A DNA stretch of 39,463 nucleotides. Source: Propionibacteriaceae bacterium. Lineage in GTDB: Bacteria > Actinomycetota > Actinomycetes > Propionibacteriales > Propionibacteriaceae. A program made the translations under genes and the position numbers. The stretch is taken from NCBI GenBank assembly GCA_031262485.1, contig JAISHO010000039.1, positions 1 to 39,463 of the forward strand. The letters are read 5' to 3'. Shown one piece after another: positions 1-6,660 of the stretch; positions within the stretch are counted from its first letter, which is position 1; every line of letters starts with the position of its first letter. The notes beneath the pieces were generated by a model. It was not told the origin of the DNA, searched no databases, and saw nothing but the letters and a program-made list of their open reading frames with translations.

Positions 1-78
1 AAAAGCAGCCCAGATGTCACAGACGGCGACTATGCTCCCCTTCAGGAACCACGCCCCGAAACCTCACCGGCCACCTAA
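1..78 (+). CDS. C-terminal fragment of an unidentified ORF, possibly a transposase
   Basis: Frame 1 is open from the window edge to a TAA at 76-78 and ends in an acidic/proline-rich tail (...PLQEPRPETSPAT). The start lies outside the window. The DUF3800 gene on the opposite strand loses family similarity at about position 125, so this fragment plus 79-125 could be the end of a mobile element that cut that gene. I cannot assign it to an IS family, and an open frame this short may be chance. Confidence 0.25.
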   Translation, partial: KSSPDVTDGDYAPLQEPRPETSPAT

Positions 79-297
79 CCGATGAACCTCAAAATCCACG
101 ACGAACGGGGCAAGCCCGGCGCCGGTGTGAATGGCATGGTCGTGCGGAAGGTCCACGTTTCTCAGCGATTCGGCGAGTTTGGCGACACTTTCGGAGATGC
201 TGTGTTGTTGCTCGTGGAAAACCAGTGAGACGATGTAGTAGTCGGACTGGTCTCCGAAGTCTCCCGACTCGTCAACGAAGACGCTGAGGTCCGCCAC
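64..297 (-). pseudogene. DUF3800 domain protein, N-terminal fragment
   Basis: The 77-residue product begins MADLSVFVDESGDFG, the acidic DESGD motif that opens the DUF3800 family (thought to have an RNase H-like fold). It continues as the family does through DHAIHTG (about residues 53-59). After that a family member normally continues with a PLIRxE-like segment and totals roughly 200-250 residues. Here it switches to unrelated sequence (AGLAPFVVDFEVHRLGGR) and stops. I read this as a gene truncated at about position 125, probably by an element extending to the left edge. The ATG lies 15 nt beyond a terminator-bearing structured RNA on the same strand. The family's function is not established; DUF3800 genes are known to be associated with conserved non-coding RNA motifs. 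Confidence 0.65.
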
Positions 298-305
298 ATT
301 GCCCC

Positions 306-400
306 CTGGGGAAAAAAGAATGGCGGGGGACTTCCCCCGCCATCAGGTGGACCCGGGTCTTTCAACCAGTCCAAGTGGTCCCACTGTAGCACAGGGGCCA
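306..400 (-). ncRNA. Putative structured RNA upstream of DUF3800 (DUF3800-motif-like)
   Basis: Read on the minus strand. A first stem pairs TGGAC (373-369) with GTCCA (352-348). Inside it GGTT (367-364) pairs with GACC (359-356) across a GAAA tetraloop (363-360), a GNRA loop. Just 5', AGTG-GGAC-CACT can form a small hairpin. The element ends with a perfect 11-bp stem ATGGCGGGGGA (343-333)/TCCCCCGCCAT (330-320) followed by T6 (317-312). There is no convincing ORF. Known: Weinberg and co-workers described several 'DUF3800' RNA motifs linked to genes of this family. Assignment of this element to one of them is inference. The exact 5' end is unknown. Confidence 0.5.
312..343 (-). terminator. Intrinsic terminator immediately upstream of DUF3800
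   Basis: Perfect 11-bp GC-rich stem with a 2-nt (AG) spacer, or a 4-nt loop if the last pair opens, followed by TCTTTTTT on the minus strand. It lies between the AlbA_2 gene (stop at 474) and the DUF3800 start at 297. It could end the AlbA_2 transcript, end a discrete small RNA, or act as an attenuator for DUF3800. Confidence 0.8.
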
Positions 401-473
401 TGAGACGAATCATTGGAGTCCGTCGAAGACTAAAACGGTCGTGCCTTCCACCGGTTTCCTGGCTGTATTACGC

Positions 474-1934
474 TCAGCGAGCCATGTACTCACTGGTTCT
501 GCCGTTGATGGCCGTTTCGGATACGAAGCCACCCTCGTGGAGGCGTTCGAGTGAGTAGCGCACCTGATGGATGGATAGTCCGGTTTCCGCGACCAGGGCT
601 TGAACAGTTGCGGGTCCGCGCTCCCGTAGCCAGGAAAGAACAAGCGTCTGGGTCGGGCGCAACCTAGCTTCGTCCTTGGTCTTCGGTGCGGCCGTTCCGT
701 TTGTCGTCAGGGTTGACTGAGGATTGCGCCGGGAGAGTAAACGGACGGTGAAGCGCACGCCGTAGTCGTGGAAGAGCGGTGGTGGCATCTTCGCGTCGGC
801 CAGTGATTCCAGCACGGCGGGGATGCCACTGCCGAGTCGTTCGACGACGCGACGTCCGTCTGCTAGGCGCACAGAGCGCAGAATCTCGCTCAGCCAACCG
901 TTGCGGAGGTGCGATGGCGTCTTTCCGAGGGCTTCCACGGGGAGTCCGAGGAGTCCTCCGGGGTTGGTGATGAGGAGTTGTCGTGAGTCGATTCGTAGGG
1001 TGATCGGCGAGTCTTGGGAATGCGGGCCGAGGTCGCGGTGGATGAGCGCGTTGGCCACCAGCTCGCGTATGGCGTCGGGGGGATAGTCGGGTCGATCTTC
1101 GACCGCGCCCGTTTCGGGATCGGAGACGATGCCTTGGAGTGTCATGCGGCGCACCCATTGAAGCGCGGAGTCCAACATCGCGGGGATAGAGCCGGTCAGA
1201 TAAGCGCTGTCGAGGGCACGTGAGGCGCGACCTTGGCGTTCATCCACGAGGCTCGCTTGGATCGCCAGATTAGGGAAGAACTGTTGTGGGTAGATCCCGA
1301 GGGCGAGGAGGCCTGCGAGCGTCGGCGTCCCCCGCTGGGTGGTGACACCGGTCCTTAACAGCGCGTCATCGTCAGTCATGGTGGCGAGAATCGGCGACAA
1401 GGCCCTGCGATCCTCCAGGTAGCGGTTCAGGGCAGCAGAGTCCAGGTCGTTCAGCGTGGCGTCATTGACGGGGGAGTAGTCGAAGGCGGGCTGCCCACGG
1501 TCTGCGATGAAAGCCTGCTCCTCTTGATACGACAGTGGATAGTCGCCGTCGTATTGACGTAAATATGCTTTGCCGGATCGTCGGACTCGTACCGGTTTGA
1601 CCTGCCTCCTCGCTTCGGGTATTTCGACGACGACGAGGGTAGTGTCCTCGAAATCAGCGGTGGAAACCGACACAGAGAGAGCGGGCTCCAAGCCATTGCG
1701 AGCGACGGCCGCCACCGCCTTCTGGCAGGCCACCGTGTCGTAGACGCCCGTCGCAGCGAAACCGCGACTTTCGTCGAGGCCGAGAATGAGAGTCCCGCCG
1801 CCAGGAGTGTTAGCGAAAGCGCTCAGCGTGGCCGCGACCGTGTCAGGGAAACCGCCCGACGCGCTCTTCGCTTCGAAACGTGCGTCGTTGCTACCCATCG
1901 CCCTCAGCTCGGCGACGATCGAGTCGATGTCCAT
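474..1934 (-). CDS. AlbA_2/Schlafen-like ATP-binding transcriptional regulator
   Basis: 486 residues. The N-terminal third has the AlbA_2 (formerly AAA_4) pattern: FEAKSASGG, SAFANTPGGGTLILG, then a basic strand-rich segment. The middle and C-terminal parts have the HATPase_c_4/GHKL-like features IRELVANALIHRD, ITNPGGL and RLGSGIPAV. The last ~65 residues form a winged helix (TVQALVAETGLSIHQVRYSLERL). Proteins of this architecture are often called 'putative DNA binding domain' or Schlafen-like regulators and frequent accessory regions; the ligand is unknown. I chose the ATG at 1934 over an upstream in-frame ATG because an AlbA_2 domain starts there and a TACAAT -10 box sits 6 nt upstream, implying a leaderless mRNA. 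Three copies of an 18-bp motif in the promoter suggest autoregulation. Confidence 0.85.
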   Translation of the reverse strand: MDIDSIVAELRAMGSNDARFEAKSASGGFPDTVAATLSAFANTPGGGTLILGLDESRGFAATGVYDTVACQKAVAAVARNGLEPALSVSVSTADFEDTTLVVVEIPEARRQVKPVRVRRSGKAYLRQYDGDYPLSYQEEQAFIADRGQPAFDYSPVNDATLNDLDSAALNRYLEDRRALSPILATMTDDDALLRTGVTTQRGTPTLAGLLALGIYPQQFFPNLAIQASLVDERQGRASRALDSAYLTGSIPAMLDSALQWVRRMTLQGIVSDPETGAVEDRPDYPPDAIRELVANALIHRDLGPHSQDSPITLRIDSRQLLITNPGGLLGLPVEALGKTPSHLRNGWLSEILRSVRLADGRRVVERLGSGIPAVLESLADAKMPPPLFHDYGVRFTVRLLSRRNPQSTLTTNGTAAPKTKDEARLRPTQTLVLSWLRERGPATVQALVAETGLSIHQVRYSLERLHEGGFVSETAINGRTSEYMAR

Positions 1935-1969
1935 CGCCCGATTGTAGCAAAATACTAGGAATGTTGGAA
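1935..1969 (-). promoter_or_regulatory. Promoter of the AlbA_2 gene, leaderless geometry
   Basis: Minus strand: -10 TACAAT (1946-1941), 17-bp spacer, weak -35 TTCCAA (1969-1964), and only 6 nt between the -10 and the ATG at 1934. The start of transcription would fall at or next to the A of the start codon, the arrangement of leaderless actinobacterial mRNAs. The -10 is embedded in the first operator repeat (1940-1957). Confidence 0.5.
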
Positions 1970-2050
1970 GAAAATCCGGGGATTGTCGCAAAATAGTGGG
2001 AAAACCCGGCCAGCTGATGCCACAATCGTCCGACTATTTTCCGACAATCC
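1940..2050. repeat. Three-copy 18-bp operator-like motif
   Basis: Copies at 1940-1957 (GATTGTAGCAAAATACTA), 1980-1997 (GGATTGTCGCAAAATAGT) and, inverted, 2033-2050 (ACTATTTTCCGACAATCC). Copies 2 and 3 match at 17 of 18 positions as inverted repeats. Copies 1 and 2 are direct repeats 40 bp apart, about four helical turns. Copy 1 overlaps the -10 of the AlbA_2 gene. This is the layout of a repressor operator with auxiliary sites; the winged-helix protein encoded downstream is the obvious candidate ligand (inference). Confidence 0.65.
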
Positions 2051-2249
2051 GTGCACGGAGCGGGCGACCTGGTTGCCGCTGATGAGTCTGGGGCGTTCCC
2101 CGAACAGCACCGGAAGAAAACCCACGTGATGGAGGGCGGGCCGCTGCTCGGCATCGTCAACCGGTCCAACGTCACCTGATAGGCCATGAGTCAGTACCTC
2201 GAGCGGCTCGCGACGGTTAGCTGGGTCGTTGCTTCTCAACTCAGAGATC

Positions 2250-2387
2250 TGACGGATCGTAGAGTTCAGAACTGGCGGATTGTAGAGTTCAAAGCTGGCG
2301 ACTTGTAGAGTTCAGAAGTGGCGGATTGTAGAGTTCAAAGCTGGCGACTTGTAGACTTCGGCTATGGCGGATTATCGAACACGGGTT
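2250..2387 (+). repeat. 23-bp tandem repeat array running into a start codon
   Basis: Five consecutive 23-bp units (2250-2272, 2273-2295, 2296-2318, 2319-2341, 2342-2364) share the pattern TGGCGRMTTGTAGAGTTCARA plus two variable bases. Units 2 and 4 are identical and units 3 and 5 are close. A degenerate sixth unit (2365-2387) overlaps the first codons of the AAA/DUF4143 gene: its TGGCGGATTAT is the TG of the ATG plus codons 2-4. 23 bp is about two helical turns, so the array could be iteron-like operator sites. A unit length that is not a multiple of 3 means copy changes alter spacing but not the reading frame of the gene. Confidence 0.85.
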
Positions 2388-3617
2388 GTGGACGCTGAGC
2401 TAGCACGTCGCATGCGGGTCATGGGCGCCATGCTGATCGACGGCCCGAAGGCGGTGGGGAAGACTCAGACGGCGACTCAGATCGCGAAAACGGTGCTGCG
2501 ACTCGATGTCGATCCGGTGGCGCGAGCCGCCTTGGAGACCATGCCGGAGCAGCTGTTCAACTATCCGACACCTATCCTTTTCGATGAGTGGCAAGAGACA
2601 GCAGACTTGTGGAATCTGGTGCGGCGTGCCGTCGATGATCACCATGACAAGGGTTTATATCTGCTCACTGGATCGGCGACGCCGCGAGATGACGCCCGAA
2701 TCCATTCAGGGTCTGGTCGTATCGGACGTCTGCGGATGAGGCCGATGTCGTTGTTCGAATCAGGCCATTCGGATGGCTCGGTCAGCCTGTCGGCTTTACT
2801 CGACGGAGGGCCGGTGACTGGCAGCACCAACACGCTCACAGTGCCGCAACTGCTTGAGCGGATCGTCGTCGGTGGTTGGCCGGAGATCACCGACTGGGAC
2901 GTGACAGACGCGCGCGAATGGCTCACGGACTACCTGCGCAACCTCGTTGAGGTCGACGTTCCACGGCTTGGCCCGCGCCGGAACCCGGAGAACATCACAC
3001 GCTTGTTGGCGTCACTGGCACGGGCAGTTGGAACACCGGTGAAGCGATCCGAGTTGGAGGTCGAGGTGGGCGGGTCGGCCGGGCCGATCGCATCGGAGAC
3101 CCTCAACCATTACCTGGACGCGCTCGACCGGCTGATGGTGCTCGAACCTCTTCCGGCGTGGCGTCCCCATATGCGATCGAGGACGAGGCTGCGAACAACG
3201 CCAGTGCATCATTTCGTCGACCCGTCGATCGGAACGGCGGCGCTCGGCGTCGGCCCCGATGACCTCGTGGCGGATCTCAACGCGGCGGGCCTTCACTTCG
3301 AGTCAATGGTTCTCCGTGACTTGCGCGTTTACGCTCAACCACTCGGCGCGAAACTGTCATCTTGGCGAGACACCCGGGTGAATAAGGAGGTAGACGCCGT
3401 CCTCGAACTGCCCAATGGCACATGGGCAGCGTTTGAGTTCAAACTCGGCGAGGGTGCGACAAACGCTGCGGCGGACTCCCTGAATTACTTCGCAAGTAAG
3501 GTTGATACAACCAAGCATGGAGAACCCGCCGCGCTCGTTGTTGTCAATGGCGGTCGTTTCGCGATGCGCCGTGACGATGGTGTCACCGTCGTTCCGATCT
3601 CAAACCTCGGTCCCTGA
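2364..3617 (+). CDS. AAA ATPase with C-terminal DUF4143 domain
   Basis: 417 residues. Walker A GPKAVGKT lies near residues 27-34 and Walker B PILFDEWQ near 70-77, followed by a sensor-like LLTGSATPRDD. The C-terminal half has the DUF4143 features: ITRLLASLARAVGTPVKRSEL, a winged-helix-like segment, and the terminal FEFKLGEG, which resembles the PD-(D/E)xK-like fold often attached to this family. Such AAA_14/DUF4143 proteins are common in bacterial accessory regions and have been linked speculatively to toxin-antitoxin or defence roles; no activity is proven. The ATG at 2364 is set by the conserved MADYRxRVVDAEL start. It lacks a clear Shine-Dalgarno and is preceded directly by the 23-bp repeats, which may control it. 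Confidence 0.85.
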   Translation: MADYRTRVVDAELARRMRVMGAMLIDGPKAVGKTQTATQIAKTVLRLDVDPVARAALETMPEQLFNYPTPILFDEWQETADLWNLVRRAVDDHHDKGLYLLTGSATPRDDARIHSGSGRIGRLRMRPMSLFESGHSDGSVSLSALLDGGPVTGSTNTLTVPQLLERIVVGGWPEITDWDVTDAREWLTDYLRNLVEVDVPRLGPRRNPENITRLLASLARAVGTPVKRSELEVEVGGSAGPIASETLNHYLDALDRLMVLEPLPAWRPHMRSRTRLRTTPVHHFVDPSIGTAALGVGPDDLVADLNAAGLHFESMVLRDLRVYAQPLGAKLSSWRDTRVNKEVDAVLELPNGTWAAFEFKLGEGATNAAADSLNYFASKVDTTKHGEPAALVVVNGGRFAMRRDDGVTVVPISNLGP

Positions 3618-3640
3618 TCCAGAAGTGGGAGAACTGGATC
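3616..3640 (+). terminator. Hairpin at the stop codon of the AAA/DUF4143 gene
   Basis: GATCCAG (3616-3622) and CTGGATC (3634-3640) form a 7-bp stem with an 11-nt loop, overlapping the TGA at 3615-3617. There is no T tract, so termination is uncertain. The converging HEPN gene ends at 3787 and nothing else is seen between. Confidence 0.3.
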
Positions 3641-3786
3641 TCGCTCAGTCATCTGTTGCGGAGATGTGATATCGCCTTCCCGAGTACCGTCTGAGCTATC
3701 ACGACAGCCCACGGCTACTAACAACACTGCCGGCAAAGGCCAAACCGGTTCCCCTCAGTCGAGCCAAGTCTGTAACTGAAGGCTGC

Positions 3787-4653
3787 TCACTCATCGAGCT
3801 TGTCTTCGTCGGCGGTGGCTATCTCGCATTGATCAAGCAGACGTGCAAGATAACTGTAAGCGGCGAGGCGTTCCATCGCCTCCTGCTCGGAGAGCTCAGT
3901 GCGCGTATGCGTCGTCACGTTGCGGACCGTCAGATTCAGACCGGTGGCCAGCTCGTTGAGTGCCTTTGCGAGCGGTTCGAGACCGCCGCGCATGCTTTTC
4001 TCCGTCTTTCCGTCCAACGCTCCTGGCCAGGTGAGTTTCGGTTTGCCTGTTTCTGGTGGGCCGTATGAGAGCGTCTGTTGCCAAAAGACAGTGTTATCGA
4101 CATCATTCCGGTCGAGTTTTTTCTTCCAGTGGGCTGTGAGGCCTTCGGCTGCTTCCCGAACCGCCACTCGGTATTGATGGATCGTCCAATGTTCGGAAGC
4201 GCAGGACCAGACCACATGGTGAAACTGTGCTGGGGAGAAGGTCGGCAAATCAGAGTCGGTGCGGGATTCTGCGTCCACGAGCATCGCGTTCAGTCGACCC
4301 TTGATCCGGGCGGTCGTCAGTAGAATGTCTCGGGGTGCGAACAGAGCCTTGGGGTCAGACATGGACGACCAATTGGAGATTGGGTCTATCGGTCCGATGC
4401 CCGCAAAGACCATGTAGGCGCCAGTTACCGAAACTGCTCCCGCTGCCAGACCGGCAGCCTCTGCGACCGCGAGTTCGAGACGCTGGACCTCGTTCTGATC
4501 CTGGTCTTCCTTCGTTTTGACGGTCGGAAGGAGGCCTAATGCTGACAGGTGGTCTGATTCGACCTGAGTGCTCATCCACGACTTGAACGCCTCCTCGAAC
4601 TTCTCTACGGCAGCGCTCAATCGTCGTAGGTAGTCCACCCCGTACTGGCTCAT
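3787..4653 (-). CDS. HEPN (TIGR02391/Ymh-type) putative ribonuclease
   Basis: 288 residues. The C-terminal half (about 140-275) has the TIGR02391/Ymh HEPN pattern: FHHVVWSCASEHWTIHQYRVAV, EGLTAHWKKKL, GKPKLTWPG, SMRGGLEPLAKAL, and the motif RNVTTH at residues 244-249, which fits the HEPN RNase signature R-x4-H. HEPN proteins with this motif are usually metal-independent RNases in toxin-antitoxin, abortive-infection and related defence systems. The N-terminal ~130 residues are not recognised and may be a sensor or partner-binding part. The ATG at 4653 was preferred over an upstream in-frame start because GGGAGG lies 10 nt before it. No cognate antitoxin (e.g. MNT nucleotidyltransferase) is visible next to it. 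Confidence 0.7.
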   Translation of the reverse strand: MSQYGVDYLRRLSAAVEKFEEAFKSWMSTQVESDHLSALGLLPTVKTKEDQDQNEVQRLELAVAEAAGLAAGAVSVTGAYMVFAGIGPIDPISNWSSMSDPKALFAPRDILLTTARIKGRLNAMLVDAESRTDSDLPTFSPAQFHHVVWSCASEHWTIHQYRVAVREAAEGLTAHWKKKLDRNDVDNTVFWQQTLSYGPPETGKPKLTWPGALDGKTEKSMRGGLEPLAKALNELATGLNLTVRNVTTHTRTELSEQEAMERLAAYSYLARLLDQCEIATADEDKLDE

Positions 4654-4761
4654 GTTTCTTGCACCTCCCGATCTCATGCAGTCAAGTGACATACGGACTA
4701 TTTGAATACTATTTGCTGATGACTCGATGAGCCGACGAGTGCTCCCGAGAAGGTTCGAAGA

Positions 4762-5418
4762 TCATTCATCCCAGCCGAGATCGCCGAAGAGGTATCGGTC
4801 GATCGTGGGGCCGACTGTTCGGGCGGCTTCGGGGATCGTCAGGTGCGCCAGCGGTGGGACTTTGAGGATGTAGCGGGCGAGGATGAGGCCGATGACCTGG
4901 GATCCGGCGAGCGCGACGCGTCTCTCGGGGTGGTCGGTGTCGAGTTGCGGGGCGATACGTCCGAGGAGTTCCTCGCCGGTGAATCGAAGGGCGATGCGTT
5001 GTGATTCCTCATGGGCGCCGAGGCCGCGGAGGATTCCGATGAAGGCGGGGCCGATGCCGGGGTCTTCGAGGGTGGTGAGAACGGCGGAGAGGTATCGGGC
5101 CCCTGGGGTCTCGTCGCTCTCCTCGGTTCGGGCGGTGAGGAGGTCGAGGAAGCCACGTGAGCGGAAGATCTCGACGATCGCGGCGTTGAAGAGGTTTTCC
5201 TTGGTGCCGAAGTAGTAGTGCACTAGCTTCGCGTCGACCCCGGCGGCTTCGCCGATCTTGCGGATGGTGGTGGCTTGGTAGCCGTGTTCGCCGAACTGTG
5301 CTGTCGCGGCCTTGAGGATCTGTTCTTTGCTCGCGCTTCCGTCGGTCCGAGGGCCACGGCGCGGCGAGCCGGGAGCGTTCTCGCTCCTCACCTTGCCCGT
5401 GTCTCTCGCCTTGCCCAT
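4762..5418 (-). CDS. TetR family transcriptional regulator
   Basis: 218 residues. The N-terminal helix-turn-helix (about residues 31-75) has the TetR signature: ILKAATAQFGEHGYQATTIRKIGEAAGVDAKLVHYYFGTKENLFNAAI. The C-terminal ligand-binding part resembles a TetR_C/QacR-type fold (RYLSAVLTTLEDP, EELLGRIAPQL, AGSQVIGLILARYIL). It is divergent from an ABC-2 transporter operon. Two palindromes with half-site TTCACC lie in the 93-bp gap, so it very likely represses the transporter and itself. The ATG at 5418 is chosen over one at 5475, which would overlap the operators. The inducer is probably a drug or lipid-like substrate of the transporter (inference). Confidence 0.9.
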   Translation of the reverse strand: MGKARDTGKVRSENAPGSPRRGPRTDGSASKEQILKAATAQFGEHGYQATTIRKIGEAAGVDAKLVHYYFGTKENLFNAAIVEIFRSRGFLDLLTARTEESDETPGARYLSAVLTTLEDPGIGPAFIGILRGLGAHEESQRIALRFTGEELLGRIAPQLDTDHPERRVALAGSQVIGLILARYILKVPPLAHLTIPEAARTVGPTIDRYLFGDLGWDE

Positions 5419-5446
5419 GGGCCCACGGTAGCAGCGCGACCGGTAT

Positions 5447-5497
5447 TTCACCGATTGGTGAATTAGCGGTACCATCAGGTTTCATCCGTTGGTGAAA
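5447..5497. promoter_or_regulatory. Two TetR-type operators and transporter promoter
   Basis: Operator 1 is TTCACC-GATT-GGTGAA (5447-5462, perfect arms). Operator 2 is TTTCATCCG-TTGGTGAAA (5480-5497, imperfect). A plausible plus-strand promoter overlaps operator 1: -35 TTCACC (5447-5452), 17-bp spacer, -10 TACCAT (5470-5475). Operator 2 would lie at about +5 to +22. A strong Shine-Dalgarno (AAGGAGGTG) follows before the ATG at 5512. Confidence 0.7.
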
Positions 5498-5511
5498 TAA
5501 GGAGGTGGGCG

Positions 5512-6660
5512 ATGCGAGCCCTCATCGTGAAGGAGTTCCGAGAGCTGGCGCGTGATCACAGAACCCTGGCGATGCTCGTCGTGCTGCCCGTGCTCTTGCT
5601 CGTCATCTTCGGATACGCGGCGAACTTCTCCGTCGATCGGGTCTCGGTGATCGTCGTCGGTTCCGAAGCGGAGTCCCTCGTCACCGAGCTCGACGGGTCC
5701 GACATCGCCAAGGACGATCTGGACATCATTCGTGTCGACGCGGCTCTCGACACGGCAGACGCCGAGTCACTGCTGCGGGATCAGGAGGCCGACGCGGTGA
5801 TCGTCGCTGACGGCGGCAGCGACACAGATGCCGCCTTGTCAAGTCGCATGCGCGTCTATCTTGATGGCAGCGATTTGTTCACCGCCCAGTCGGCCCAAGG
5901 GGTGTTTTTACGGTTGGTCGCGGAGGACGCGAGTGCCCGCATGGCCGCCGCGCAGGCGTCAGGCGCGACGGCGAGCGTTCCGGCGGGCACACCGTCGCTC
6001 GACACCGATGAGGTGGTAACGGTGCTGTTCAACCCGGATCTCAAGACGTCGTGGGTGATGGTGCCGGGGCTCATCGGCATGATTCTGTTGTTCATCGGAG
6101 GACTCATCACCAGCATCGGCGTGGTGCGGGAACGCGAGACCGGCACGCTGGAGCAACTGGCTGTGATGCCGCTTCGCCCGTCGGCGATCATCGTCGGCAA
6201 GATCGCCCCCTACTTCCTCCTCGCCCTCGTCGACATGGCGGCGGTCACCGCGCTCGGAGTGTGGTTGTTCGATGTTCCCTTCGTCGGGAGTCTGTGGTTG
6301 TTCAGCCTCGCGGCCGTGGTGTTCCTCTTCGTCGTCCTCGGCATCGGTGTGATGATCTCAACGGTGTCGCAGAACACAGGGCAGGCGATCCAGATGGCGA
6401 TCCTCTTCGTCGTCCCTCAAATATTGCTGTCGGGCTTGATCTTCCCACTGGATTCCATGCCGATGGGCGTGCGCTGGATCGGTTACATCCTCCCTCTCAC
6501 TTGGTTCCGCGAGGTCGTGCAAGGTGTCATGCTCCGTGGAGCGGGCCTCGATAGCCTCTGGTTGCCGCTCACGATTCTCGCCGTCATGGCCGTCGTGGTG
6601 TTCGGCGTCGCGACCGCGCGGATGCGGTTCTCGCTCACACACGGGGGCGCTCGCTCATGA
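5512..6660 (+). CDS. ABC-2 type transporter permease
   Basis: 382 residues. One N-terminal membrane helix (LAMLVVLPVLLLVIFGYAA, about 20-38) is followed by a ~140-residue extracytoplasmic domain. Five more helices lie in the C-terminal half, with the ABC2_membrane_3 pattern (GLIGMILLFIGGLITSIGVVRERETGTLEQL, LPLTWFREVVQGVMLRGAG). This matches the YhhJ/DrrB-like drug or lipid exporter permeases. It is probably co-transcribed with the ATPase gene, whose ATG overlaps its stop codon (ATGA), and controlled by the divergent TetR. It is the only permease in the operon, so it likely functions as a homodimer. Confidence 0.9.
   Translation: MRALIVKEFRELARDHRTLAMLVVLPVLLLVIFGYAANFSVDRVSVIVVGSEAESLVTELDGSDIAKDDLDIIRVDAALDTADAESLLRDQEADAVIVADGGSDTDAALSSRMRVYLDGSDLFTAQSAQGVFLRLVAEDASARMAAAQASGATASVPAGTPSLDTDEVVTVLFNPDLKTSWVMVPGLIGMILLFIGGLITSIGVVRERETGTLEQLAVMPLRPSAIIVGKIAPYFLLALVDMAAVTALGVWLFDVPFVGSLWLFSLAAVVFLFVVLGIGVMISTVSQNTGQAIQMAILFVVPQILLSGLIFPLDSMPMGVRWIGYILPLTWFREVVQGVMLRGAGLDSLWLPLTILAVMAVVVFGVATARMRFSLTHGGARS

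Noticed and set aside
319-343. GC-rich palindrome read as a recombination or REP site
   Set aside because: The T6 on one side and the upstream GNRA stem make an intrinsic terminator more likely.
1891-2239. Minus-strand frames across the operator repeats upstream of the AlbA_2 gene
   Set aside because: They overlap the promoter and operator cluster and have no recognisable product.
2250-2364. CRISPR array
   Set aside because: The 23-bp units are contiguous without spacers.
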